Source: Thalassia testudinum
Taxonomy: Eukaryota; Streptophyta; Magnoliopsida; Alismatales; Hydrocharitaceae
Length of the DNA stretch: 64,000 nucleotides
Assembly (NCBI GenBank): GCA_037157565.1
Contig: JAZHRO010000003.1
Location: 71,984,501 to 72,048,500, forward strand
Direction of reading: 5' to 3'
Part shown: in pieces, positions 11,161-22,396 of the stretch
Numbering within the stretch: the stretch's first letter is position 1
How the letters are laid out: every line of letters starts with the position of its first letter
Program-made: the position numbers and the translations under genes
Notes under the pieces: model-generated
Databases searched by the model: none
What the model saw: the letters and a program-made list of their open reading frames with translations, nothing else
What the model was told of the DNA's origin: nothing

Positions 11161-12273
11161 GGGGGTGGATAGGCAACCATAGGATCCGGGTATTTTATGG
11201 TATCAGACAATTACCACCTATTTATAAATATGCAAGAAAAAGAAAAAAGAAAAGAAAAAAAAATATATATATATATATTAGTAATAAATGGTGTTTAGTA
11301 ATGATCTAAAAGCTGAAACAAAAATACAATAAGTGTTTATGGATATTCAACCTCTGTTTTTGAAGATTTTCCAGGCCACAGAAGCTTGATTCGCTCAGGC
11401 TCGGCTTAATTCACTTAAAGTATTGACGAAATAGATCAAAATTTCTCTTAACTAAGGACGTATTCTTGTACCTGAGACACCAGTACAGGATCCGTTGGTT
11501 TGCTTTTTCTTGAGAGCTTAAGTAAACTTGGTTCACACTACACATATCAGGAAAGACCAGGTGAACATAAGATCCAACCCTAGTGCTCATTAGGGAAGGT
11601 GGAGTCCTTACCTGTGCGCGCAGGTAGACTTTTTATCCCAGGCTTTAGTCTTGTGTTTAGGAGCGACTCTTTCCACCAAAAAGAAACTCTCCCACCAAAA
11701 AGAAAAAAAGTGTGCTTCAAAATGTGTTGTTAGAGATATACTGACACGTGTTTCAAAAAAAAAAAAAAAAAAAAAGAAGAGATGTTTTAAAAGAGTCAGT
11801 ATATCTCATAAATGTCTGTATACTTTGTTTTTCGGTGAGCCACAAAAAAAATCAGAAAATGGGAGTTGAGTTTTCCGTAATCATCTTAAGGGTCAATCCA
11901 AAAACACGAGCTGAAACTGGGACCAACCTGTACTTAAAAATTCGTGAAACCCTGGGATTGAGTCTTAATGTTCATCTGGTCAGTCTTGATCCTTCACAAT
12001 GCACAAACCATAACCTCTTGAGCTCTCGAGTATGGCAAAAACCTCCTAGGTCCTGTAAATCGTACTTAAGGTTTAAATATCAAGAGTCCTAGTTAGTTGA
12101 GAGATGATCTATGTCATGTGAGACTTAAAGTACTGGTAGTCTTCTTTACAATTGGTTCTCACAATATTCAATAATAAACACACCTATATCACCTCAGAAG
12201 AAAATCTTCAGCTTAAGATTATTTCTAAATACTATTTTGCTAGGGACTAGCAAAAGATAGGCATGGGGTTATA
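11161..12273 (+). other. Element B 3' region with hairpin, stem-loop and polypurine tract
   Basis: Non-coding 3' region, similar in inverse orientation to 35486-36560 of element G. It holds an inverted repeat, GAGATATACTGAC (11733-11745) and GTCAGTATATCTC (11795-11807), with an A-rich loop. At 12235-12255 lies the stem TTTTGCTAG/CTAGCAAAA with loop GGA, then the purine-rich GATAGGCATGGGG. The LTR start TGTTTGCACC follows at 12274. Confidence 0.75.
12235..12273 (+). other. Element B stem-loop and polypurine tract
   Basis: Perfect 9-base stem TTTTGCTAG (12235-12243) with CTAGCAAAA (12247-12255), loop GGA. The purine tract follows at 12256-12268. The arrangement recurs in F, G and H. Confidence 0.75.
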
Positions 12274-12957
12274 TGTTTGCACCTCAAAACACGCCTATAA
12301 TAACGCCTTGTTATGCTATTTTCTAGCATTAACTATGTATATTATAATCCTATAGCCACATTTGTAAAAATGGTTGCATGCATGCATTTAATCAAGAGAG
12401 GAAGAGGAGTGAAACAATCGCCTGCATAGTTACATTTTTCTTCAAGTGCCTCCTTGCAAAATCACCCCCTTTTTATTTTTCCTCTTGATTTCTCCTTTTC
12501 TCTCCTTCCCGCGGCTGCACTCTTCCCGCAGCTGCATGCAGCAGCCACGCAGCACTTCTTCCCGTCACTTCTCCCTGCCAACACCGCTCCCTATAGCTGC
12601 AACTTGCGCACCCTCTCCCTGCTGCAGCCGGCACGCCACTCTCTCCTCCTCTATAAGTAGCTGCAGCTTCATCCTCGCAACGGGAGCGGCTGAAAAGACC
12701 CCACAGCCACCACCTTCCTCTCCACCATTCTCCCCTCCCATACGCTGGCCCTCCGTCGAGGAGGCACCCGGCGAGCAGGAGAACCCACTGTGGTGCACAC
12801 CACCACAGTGGGAGCACCACCGCCTAGCTCTTCAACGAGCCGGTGGGCGTGGTGTTTTCTTTTCTCTTCGTTTTCGTCTCCATGCCATTGCTACCGCTTC
12901 AAGCTCCGAAGCTTGAAGCAGCAGCAGTAGCAGCACCCCCCGCCTCCTTCGCGACCT
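12274..12957 (+). repeat. Partial plus-sense LTR copy of element B (inverted)
   Basis: Begins TGTTTGCACCTCAAAACACGCC, the LTR 5' end in element sense. It matches the reverse complement of the right LTR for about 680 bases, up to CGCGACCTTCCCC. It then fuses to the PBS at 12958. It follows the plus-sense polypurine tract, so it is the start of a normal 3' LTR cut off at this junction. Confidence 0.85.
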
Positions 12958-12975
12958 TCCCCGGCAATGGCGCCA
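12958..12975 (-). other. Element B primer-binding site (tRNA-Asp)
   Basis: Plus strand reads TCCCCGGCAATGGCGCCA, 17 of 18 bases of the plant tRNA-Asp 3' end. It is 9 bases from the start of the right LTR, in the position expected for a minus-strand element. Its inner end (TCCCC) coincides with the inversion junction. Confidence 0.85.
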
Positions 12976-12984
12976 GAAAAGTTA

Positions 12985-15264
12985 TGATGGGTCAGCCCGA
13001 ATAGGTTGTTAATATGATATTTTTATCGTTGAAATGTGTATAGTGGTTAACCTAATTCAGCCTTAACCATCGCTTTACAAAATTTTTAACCTGGTCTAAT
13101 TGATTTTATCTTGTCAATTTTAGTCCCAAGGTCGAACACAGGGAAGTGGGGTTAAAGTCAAGTTTCTACGTTTTCCTTAAAACGCGTCTCTTCCGTTCGT
13201 TTATTGTGTTTTTGGTGTTTTTCTTATTTAGGTTTTTTTATGGTAATCCTTGTTCTTGAGGCACACCCTCAAAATTGTGTCCTTGGCTTTTAGCCAAACA
13301 GAGTCCCAAAACAAGTCTTGCTACTCGCAAGATGAGGTACCTGCAAGTCAAAGATTATCTTTTCTTTTTTATGTATTTTTTTTATCTTTTTACTAACAGA
13401 AAAGCAAATAGGCAGAAAGTAAATATAGTATGTATATATATATATGTAGTATATATATAAAGGGGTGGGGGTGGAGGTGGCGATGGAGTGTAGCACTATG
13501 TCGAGTCAGTCGATGTCTAGAGAGACGCAACCAACACGACTAGGTGCCGCGTGGAGTGTGGATGGAGGATGGATGATGTATGGTATCACACTTTTTTTGT
13601 ACGCGTGTATCAGGGAATATCAGCAACTGGTGCAGATATTCCCGCGATACAGCGTGTAATAAATAACATGAAAATATATGTACATATGTATGTATATAAG
13701 TAAATATATCTATATATATATAAATGTATAGTTATATATGTATAGATATATATATATAGATATATATGTGTATATATATGTGTATAAGTATATATATATA
13801 TATTACTATATATATGTATATATATATGCATATAGATATGTATATATATATATATGTATATAAGTATATATGTCTATATATATATAAGTATATGTATAAG
13901 TATATAGATGTATATATAAGTAGATATATATATATATATTATATATTTATGTATATATATTATATATATGTGTATGTATACATAACTATATAGATATACT
14001 ATGTATATAAGTATATATATATAGATATATGTATGTATATATATATATATGTATATATGTTACTATAAGTGTGTGTGTGTGTGTGTGTCGGTGAATGTGT
14101 GTGCGCGTCGGTGAATGTGTGTGTGTGTGTTGCTGTGAGTTAAATAAAAGAGATAGAGAGCACCAGACAGAGAGAGAGAGGGAGATCGCGGACGCGCGAG
14201 TTAAGACGTCTGCAAGAGGTGGCGGACGTCTGACGCCGCGTCGTCTGAAGGCGAAGGCGGACATCTGACCGTCGTGGTGCACCGTGCCTTCGCGGAGAGG
14301 ACGTGAGGCGTCTCCTGCAGACCGAGTGCAAGGACAGAGAGTGGGTGATGGCGCTCTCCGAGAAGGCGGCGGGGAGTCTGCAGTCGGTCGCAGAGGGTTG
14401 CGGAGGAGGGTAGGGGTCGGCGCGAGGCCGTAACCGGCCGCTGCAGTGCGCTCGGCGGCCGGCTGCGGGTGCAATGCTGGGTGGACAGAGCGGAGACGGA
14501 GGAGGGGAACGGGCCTGCAGGCGCGCGCGGAGGGTTGCGAGCCTGCGGGGAAGGTCGCGGAGGAGGCGGGGGGTGCTGCTGCTGCTGCTGTCGCCGCGGT
14601 TCAGCTGCTGCTGCTGCTGCTTCAAGCTCCGGAGCTTGAAGCGGCAGCAATGTCGTGGAGACAAAAACGAAGAGAAAAGAAAACACCACGCCCACCGGCT
14701 CGTTGAAGAGCTGGGCGGTGGTGCTCCCACTGTGTTGGTGTGCACCACAGTGGGTTCTCCTGCTCGCCGGGTGCCTCCTCGACGGAGGGCCGGCGTATGG
14801 GAGGGGAGAACGGTGGAGAGGAAGGTGGTGGCTGTGGGGTCTTTTCAGCCGCTCCCGTTGCGAGGATGAAGCTGCAGCTACTTATAGAGGAGGAGAGAGT
14901 GGCGTGCCGGCTGCAGCAGGGAGAGGGTGCGCAAGTTGCAGCTATAGGGAGCGGCGTTGGCAGGGAGAAGTGACGGGAAGAAGTGCTGCATGGCTGCTGC
15001 ATGCAGCTGCGGGAAGAGTGCAGCTGCGGGAAGGAGAGAAAAGAAGAAATCAAGAGGAAAAATAAAAAGAGGGTGATTTTGCAAGGAGGCACTTGAAGAA
15101 AAATGTAACTATGCAGGCGATTGTTTCACTCCTCTTCCTCTCTTGATTAAATGCATGCATGCAACCGTTTTTACAAATGTGGCTATAGGATTATAATATA
15201 CATAGTTAATGCTAGAAAATAGCATAAGAAGGCGTTATTATAGGCGTGTTTTGAGGTGCAAACA
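12985..15264 (-). repeat. Element B right LTR (complete)
   Basis: Starts TGATGGGTCAGCC and ends GAGGTGCAAACA, followed by the GATAT duplication. It is 2,280 bases. It contains the TA-rich array (13672-14062), a CTG/CAG repeat block (about 14575-14645) and a TATA box on the minus strand. Frames of up to 202 codons on both strands (for example 14140-14748) come from GC-rich low-complexity sequence. Confidence 0.9.
14878..14887 (-). promoter_or_regulatory. TATA box of element B right (5') LTR
   Basis: Minus strand reads CTATAAGTAG, about 380 bases into the LTR in element sense. The site is preserved in both LTRs. Confidence 0.5.
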
Positions 15265-15371
15265 GATATCAATTGATTTGACTCACAATGATGATTCAAT
15301 CAGTATAAGTTTTCATCAGATTGGGAAAATGTTTTTCCCAAGATGGATTATGTGATTTGGAAAGGTTCTGA

Positions 15372-15690
15372 GGGGTCTTGTGTATGTTTTTATGGTAGAA
15401 CCACTTCACCCCAACGGGTGGTGGTTCCTTGTCCCTGTGACCCTCACCCTCCTTTTTAACTCAGGTTTTATTTTAAAAGAAAGATAATCGGGTGCTTCAA
15501 TAGCCGCACTGGCTCTCTTTAACCTGCAAGCACCTAAGGGGGTGCTTGCTCGTAATGCCCTTTAAGAGGGTATTGATAACTCAGTGGCCTACACGATACA
15601 CGATTGACTTGGTATTCATAAGGTCTATATGAAATGTTAGTGGGTTGCTCGCCCAAGCAGATGGGGTAGCTTGGGCTTCGTACAACTCAT
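15372..15690. repeat. Structured direct repeat, copy 1
   Basis: Shares with 16961-17390 the series TATGGTAGAACCACTTCA, ACCTGCAAGCACCTA, TAATGCCCTTT, AAGGTCTATAT and GATGGGGTAGCTTGGGCTTC in the same order. It contains GCAAGCACC/GGTGCTTGC (15526-15534, 15541-15549) and GCCCAAG/CTTGGGC (15651-15657, 15670-15676) as inverted pairs. Family not recognised. Confidence 0.7.
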
Positions 15691-16727
15691 AACTCATTAC
15701 GTTATTAGGTTTATATTAATAAGAAAAACATGTCGAACACTAGGTTTTCTTATTACTTGCTTATTTTCTTATATATAGAATCCTACATGCGTGCATGCTC
15801 ACACGTGCATTATTCTTAATATAATAAATAACGTAATTAACTCATTCCATTACACCGAAGAAAACCTTCCATGGAATGCTTTACAGGCTCCTCCCAATAT
15901 ACTAACCATCCTTAAGGTTAGTATATTGGTCTCCTTCCTATAATGCTAGCTAGGTTTATAGGAAACAATATCGCATACATTCAAAACTAAATCATATATA
16001 AAGTATGAGTGAGACAAGCCCTTAGCAGAAAGAAGATAAATACTATAAAACAAGAGACAAAACCAAAGAGAAAAGGGTGTTTTTAGCTAGCTTTATAGGT
16101 ATGTTTTCCTCCCTGGAGGTCGGGGTTCCACCCTTGAGGTCGGTCCTGCCAAAGGTCGGCTTTTCGTGGGTGGTTTTTTATCTGTTTTATTTCGGTTCCC
16201 TCCACTCATGCTTTATCCTGTCCTACTTCTAGTTGGAGTTGATCTTAGAATCGACCTAGAAGCAGGGTTTATTGTATCCCATGGGCTGGGATACCTACTT
16301 GGCCCATGGGGGCTTTTATACCTTGATTTTGAGGTTATGCACACCTCGAAATGTGGGGGAATGTCTTCACCACAATCAAGCTAAAAGCATCGATTGTTGG
16401 TTCAGATGGTATAGGATAGCTCAACTCGATTTGAGATCGATTTGAGGCCTCCTTTGATCACCATCTCCTCTCTAGGGGATGGCACCCTGGTATCAGGAGA
16501 TGGATCTTCTATTATAGGAGGTTGAGGGCATTACTGTCTTTAGGATATAGCCACCAACCTAAGGGTTGAGGTGGTTCAACTTACTGGACTGAAACCTCAA
16601 CCTCCTTATGATGCATGCTTTTGGAAGCATGCTACTCGGCTCACTCATGCTACCTGGCCAAGGTAGCACTCATTCACCTTTTAATACCATCTTTTGGTAA
16701 AGATGGTTATTGACTTAGGGGAGGGTG

Positions 16728-16830
16728 AGGTGTAATGATTATGGTATAACCACTTCACACTAAGGGGTGGTGGTTAACTCTACCTATGAACCTCACCCCC
16801 TTATGATGCACGCTCAGGCATGCTACTGTT
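16728..16830. repeat. Structured direct repeat, partial third copy
   Basis: Covers only the first part of the unit (GGTATAACCACTTCACACTAAGGGGTGGTGGTT, then ACCTCACCC). It keeps the AACCAC...GTGGTT inverted pair. Confidence 0.6.
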
Positions 16831-16960
16831 GATCGGCTCGCTGGGGCTCACCTCCTTATTTTTTTAAAGATGGAATCTGGAGGGAAAACCACCCATGCAC
16901 CCCTTCCTGGTCGGGCGCTGCCCTCCCCCCAATGACTCCAGAGCCACCTACACCCATAAG

Positions 16961-17390
16961 AGGGTGAGGTCTTATGTATGTTGTTATGGTAGAACCACTT
17001 CATCCCAAGGGGTGGTGGTTCCCTCTCCCTGTGACCCTCACCCTCCATATGACACATGCTGAGGCATGCTATTTTCATAGCTACCTCCTAACTCCAATAA
17101 GGAATTTGGTGGGAAAACCCCCCAGGCGCCCTTCTCGGTCGGTACCCTTCCTCCATTAGGGAGAGATTTATCTAAAGAAAGATGGGTTACCATGCTTCAA
17201 GCGTCGCACCGGCTATCTATAACCTGCAAGCACCTAGGGGGGTGCTTGCTTATAATGCCCTTTGAGAGGGTATTTACAACTCAGCAGCCTACGTGATACG
17301 CGGTTCACTAGGTAGTTACAAGGTCTATATTAGGGTTAATCGGGATGCTCGCCCAAGTGGATGGGGTAGCTTGGGCTTCGTACCAGACAT
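16961..17390. repeat. Structured direct repeat, copy 2
   Basis: Second full copy. The inverted pairs are GCAAGCACC/GGTGCTTGC at 17226-17234 and 17241-17249, and GCCCAAG/CTTGGGC at 17351-17357 and 17370-17376. The pairing is kept while the surrounding sequence has diverged. Confidence 0.7.
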
Positions 17391-19508
17391 ATAGGTATGT
17401 TATAAAAAGAAAACACAGCGGGGGTCTCACTTCAATATACATAATATGCCACACACGTGCATGCACACACATGTGTTACTTTTATATGTAATTAACTCGT
17501 TACATTTCGTTTCACTCGTTTCCCATCCTGAATGGGAAACTCGTTCAACTTATTTCACGAGTTAATTATGGGTTTGCTACGTTATTCGAATTTCAACTTA
17601 TTTATTTTTGCTAAGGAATTCGAATAAGTAGCTCACTTCTGATGAACGCAGTGGGGCGAACGGGGCTTGAGGACAAGCCCCTCTCGGGCTAAGGACGGCC
17701 CTCATCACCCCTTGCATTCTATGGGTCGAGTTATTCTCTGGCCCCCCACGACAAAAAACTCAAGATTGGTGTGGAGGGGAAGATCCAGTTATGAAATAGA
17801 AAAAGAAAGAGGTTCAGATGGGGGATATTGATCCCAAAGTATTTGCAACAACATTATGTAGGATGGAATCACCAAAGATTTGATCCTTTCTAACTCTGTC
17901 TTGAATTCCCTAGAGGCTCGGGAAACAAAGAGAATATCATTGTTTTCAAATCATCATAACTAAATTGACCTCGTTACGGGAAGCTACCTATTCTTTGAGT
18001 TTGGTAGAGAAGTCCGTTTATATGTGTTTGCATGTTGATCACTTTGCTAACTCAACTACCTGTGCGTCTCCTTAACATACAACTTGTAGTACCCTACGAG
18101 TGGAGTGGAAGGACACGAAGCTAGCTCATCGACTACAAAAACATACGACTTGCTTGCTCAACTTGCTGACTCGCACCTATTACTCGCAGCTTCCGTATCT
18201 TTATTAATGAAAAGCTATATATTCACTCCTATGGAGTAGTATTACAGGGGAACTACAAACATCTTACCTGACTGGGCAATCCATTACCCTAATTATGCAG
18301 TATTGGAATGAACCCTTCACTGAATCAATTAGCCAGGTTAGACATCTACGACTAGTACTACCATCTTTCTGGAAACCAAACTGAAAGTGTATTGGATCTT
18401 TATTTATTGTGAACATATCTAGAAAAGGATAGATTCTCCAAAATTTCATACATGTTTTCAAATAGTGGATATAAATAATCAATACTTCTCAGAAAAAAAG
18501 AGGGAACAAAATCCCTTGCTAGAAAGGAAATGCCTTACTACTAAAAATGCACCAGGCCGGTCGAATATTTTTCATTCGTGGACCTTGATAATACAATCCT
18601 TTATTTCTTGATTTTATTATGTTCTTTCTTGTATCAAATGTTCTACCAATTTGGATTCTGGAGTGATGAAATGAAAGTCCAATTTTCACTTATTTCGGCT
18701 TGCACTTTCAAGATGGGTATGCTTCGGCACAAATTAGGAAATGGTCTCTCCAACACCTAAATGGTACAGCTGGGAATTGATGCCATGGAAAGCAATGAAG
18801 TTTATGGATTTTTGATGGAATGAAATTGTATGAATATGATACAAGTTCGTTAGGAATTTTGATATTCTATTCGTATGTCTATTATTTGTATGTCTATTAG
18901 TAGGAATTCATGGGAAGGGGGTTGCATTGTAATCGTGAAGAAGCTAAATCTGAATGGTAGTTTCAGGAACTACTATCTATAAATAGTATCCAAAAACTAA
19001 AACTGCAACTTCAAGAGATGAAGCACTTGGATAGAAGTAGGAACCTGTCACTTTCACCCGTGGGGTAAGCCTCCAGGATAGAAAGGTGTGGATATCTACG
19101 ATTTAGTTAGGAATGAAATGGTCATTCAGAGCTCATGGGAAAGCTACTTACCACTATACACACACTAGGCCAGGTGCTGACCTCTACGTCTACCTTTCAA
19201 AACTGCTACACAACCATCTATCATCCTCAAGTATGACGTGGCCAACCATTTGATAGAAGAGAACTACGCAAATCTCTATCTAGGAATTCCTCATGACATT
19301 GCCAGCCAGGGTGGTTAGGCATTCAGGTTCGATGCGGAGACCTAAGAGCCAAGTTGATGAAGTGAGGTCAGTCGATGCATAGCTCCTACTGGAGTACTAT
19401 GGAAGGCCAGCAATCTATCATTGATACAGAATCCCATTAGGGTTCATCAACCTGTCAATCTTCCCCTAAGGGGCATTCACGGGATTAGGCTCCCCAGAAG
19501 GTAATCTT

Positions 19509-19699
19509 AACGAGATGTTGAAATCCGTGGTTCGTGTTGTTTCTTTTTGGTATTTTTAGGGCTTTGATAATTTTTTTGTGTTTTTATGGCAAAGAAACAA
19601 ATAGGATAGCTCACAATATGAAAGAAAACAAATTGGATATATCAAAAACATGTTCAAATTCCTATTACAACAAGTGGAAAATAAAGAAAGAGATAGGGC
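19509..19699 (-). repeat. Element A right LTR, piece 2
   Basis: Matches 1485-1670 of the left LTR (GTTGAAATCC, GGGCTTTGATA, GGATAGCTCACAATAT). It is cut at 19699 by solo LTR C, with AGGGC as the left target copy. Confidence 0.8.
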
Positions 19700-22396
19700 T
19701 GTTGATGAGGATTTTCAGGAGTTTTAGAATATGCTTCGTTGTAGCAAAATCTCCAAAATAACTCAATCTACAAATAGAATTTATAACTCGAATATCTAAA
19801 AATGAAATCCGAGGTCGAACATAGGGGATCAAGTATTGTAATTCACGCACTAATCTTAATTAAAATATAAATGAACACAGGAAATTAGCAGAATATAGAT
19901 TTTTAGTGAATAATAACCTATCACATTAAATATTCAATGAAGATCAATGTATCTAGAGACAAAAAGTAAGAATTAGCCCAAAAAATGGTGATTTAGATCA
20001 CCAAATAAAACCTCTAAGCATGCATCACAAATATCCCAATTATTCCAAATAACCCAACAGTAACTTGAATGATACAGTGATTAGACGTCAAGTTTGTGTA
20101 TTAGACGACTTAAATGATCAAGGCTCTCAAAGCCTTCTTTGTTTCTTCTCTTATGCTTTCCTTGTTCTCTTGTCTCTCTTTCCTTCTTTAACGAGCCTTC
20201 TTCTCTTCTCTTCTTTTGCAGAGCCTCTTCTTCTTCTTCTCTTCTTTTAGCCTTTCCTCTTCATGCACAAGGGGTTCTCAATTCTGCAATGACTAAGTGT
20301 CGAGAGTCAACATAGAGGAGCAAAACCCCCTCCCTCACACTCTCTCTCTTTCTCTCCTCTCTCAAATATTCAGGTTGTAATCGAGTACACAGGTCATGCA
20401 GTAATAGGTTCAGGGCTACGTGCGTGGTGTCACAACCGAGGAGTGAGGGTTTAGGCAGTTGGGTTAAGCGAGTAAGGTGCTGGGGACCCAACCACAGTGT
20501 GCTTGTGCGAATAGCCTAAAGCACAAAATCAATTTATTCGAAGGCGGGTGCTTTGCTGTTCATGATGTGTCAATAAAGCCACTCCTTCTCATGTAGCTAT
20601 CGAATGAAGATGTCTTCAGTTGGAGCAGCCACTGCATCTAGGATCCTCAATTGAGGACCTGGGCATGAACCTAGGATGCACCTGAATACCCTGGGACGGT
20701 TCTCTGTGAAGAACAGGGTTGTGGTGAGAAGAACAGACCGAAGAAGATGGCGTGGTGGTAGCGGAGGGCAGCGAACACCTGAAACAAAAATTAGAGCCTC
20801 ACAGCTGTGTTAAAACACTTCAGGAGGATTACCAAGTGTTGGTGAGTGTGATGGTGGTAGTTTCGTGGCGTGTGAGGGCGTGAGGTGGTCGGACGAAGGT
20901 GAGAAGGTGGTCAAATAATGGGTTGTTCGGTGGAGAGCTTGGGTGGACAATAGGGTGGAATAGGTTAGGGATTTTGTTCATGGTGGTGTGGCGGAGGTTG
21001 TGGAGTAGGTGGCGAGGTGGTTGGAGGTGTGTGGCGTGCAGTGAACCTCACCAGAGGTGCGGCTGGAGATCGAGATGATGGTGAACGGTGTGTTGAGGAG
21101 TTGTTTCTAGGTTTGCAATAGAAGGAGAAACAGACCTAGCTAACCTACTCTAATGGATGAAAGGGACGGAGAGGCGTCGACTTTGATTTGCTATCGCTGG
21201 AGAAGGGGAATTCTCTGTTGAAGGAGATGGCGTTGAGGAAAGGGAGAGGATGCCCTCGCTGTGGCTGGCGAGGCATAGACAAATGTGATGACAAAGATGG
21301 ATAGGCCAATTTGGACATAGGCCATCCTTAGGAAGATGGGAAAAGAGGCCACAAGATCTAGGTTGGAGAAGGGCTGAAGGTAGTAATTTGAAGAGGGTTT
21401 TTGGCCCCAAACCTTGCTAAGGAGGTTGGCAATGCTACCTGGGTCCTTTTAATGGGCATAGGAAGGCATTCCAAGCTTGGAAACCAAGCATGGAAGCACG
21501 TGAACCTTGCACACTAAGGAACCCTAAATTTCAAAGGATTCAGTTGATCTTTTGGGAAAAAATAATGGTCTAGGATTAGGTTTAGATCGTAGAGGATTCT
21601 CTCAAGAGTCACCCTTCAAATTTCGGATGAGATCTGCCAATCAATAAGGGAGAAATCCGTAGTTGAAGGTTGTCGAAATAGGACTTCCTCTACAATATTG
21701 GTGTACGGACTAGATTGCAAAGAATATGACAAACATATGGACCCATTTGTATAGAATTCAAGAAGCTTGGGGTGCGTATGTGATAAAAAGAGTCAAACTT
21801 GACTAGTATGTAAACTAGGTCAAGATGATTTCTAATTAGGCCCAAATTTTCGTAAAAACCTAATTTTGGCCCAAGGAGATTGATGGTGAAGTCGGATTTT
21901 TGTTTTGACGAGGTTAGACTGTGTAAACAGTAAAGAAACCCAAATTAGGGAAATTATCTATCTGAGACTATTTTAAGTCAAAATGGGTTTCAATGGTCAA
22001 ATCAAAGGTACCAAACCCTAGAGAATATTTTTCTATGATTTTTAGAAGGTTTAGGTGAATTTTATGTTGACCAGATCCTCCGCTAATTAAGCATGTCTAT
22101 TTTTAGGGTTTCAGATGTCCATAGATTCCTGAAATGCGTAAAAACCCATTTTTGTCTGCACGGACAATCTAATTAGAAATTTACGAACAATTGACCTTTA
22201 CTTAACCCCTGAAAAACCCATTATTACTCTGAATTTTGGTTATTCTACTAAAACTATATATTTAACCTTATTTTAATGCATTTCTTTCAGAATGAATATG
22301 CATTAAATTATAGCTCTTTGGCAGTTATGTAGGAGCATTTATCAATGGATTATGTCCAATTAAAGATAGATATGGTTGGTGATGAATTTATCATCA
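19700..22396 (-). mobile_element. Solo LTR C
   Basis: A 2,697-base segment starts TGTTGATGAGG, ends TTTATCATCA and interrupts element A's LTR. It is flanked by AGGGC (19695-19699) and AGGGG (22397-22401), a 4 of 5 target duplication. TG...CA ends, no interior and no second copy make it a solo LTR. The motif GAGGTCGAACATAGGGG near 19811 is the reversed form of the LTR motif in the other families, giving minus orientation. No supported gene inside. Confidence 0.75.

Larger units (their letters stand above)
6048..15264 (-). mobile_element. Element B: Ty3/gypsy element with inverted interior
   Basis: Two same-direction LTRs (6048-8371 and 12985-15264) are bounded by an exact 5-base target duplication GATAT (6043-6047 and 15265-15269), so the whole structure entered as one insertion. 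The LTRs are minus-sense, and a tRNA-Asp PBS lies beside the right LTR. Everything from 8372 to about 12957 (leader, gag remnant, 3' region, polypurine tract and the first ~680 bases of an LTR) runs plus-sense, the opposite way. Protease, RT, RNase H and integrase have been deleted. LTR family and leader match element G. Confidence 0.85.
15270..19508. other. Unidentified inserted DNA, second part
   Basis: Continuation of the block inserted into element A's right LTR. It holds two copies of a structured direct repeat (listed separately) and, from about 17700 to 19500, low-copy-looking AT-rich sequence with no frame longer than about 75 codons. Neither plastid nor LTR-retrotransposon motifs were recognised here. 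The block ends beside AACG at 19509, which also borders its left end. Confidence 0.45.

Noticed and set aside
12446..12916. 156-codon frame resembling a small secreted protein
   Set aside because: It is the antisense of the same LTR segment in an inverted copy; the matching frame at 14622-15092 is also LTR.
6048..15264. Two unrelated nested insertions instead of one inverted element
   Set aside because: A single exact GATAT duplication surrounds the whole structure, and no duplication was found at either inner junction.
15270..19508. Integrated pararetrovirus or mitochondrial DNA
   Set aside because: No movement-protein, RT or mitochondrial gene motif was recognised; left as unidentified.
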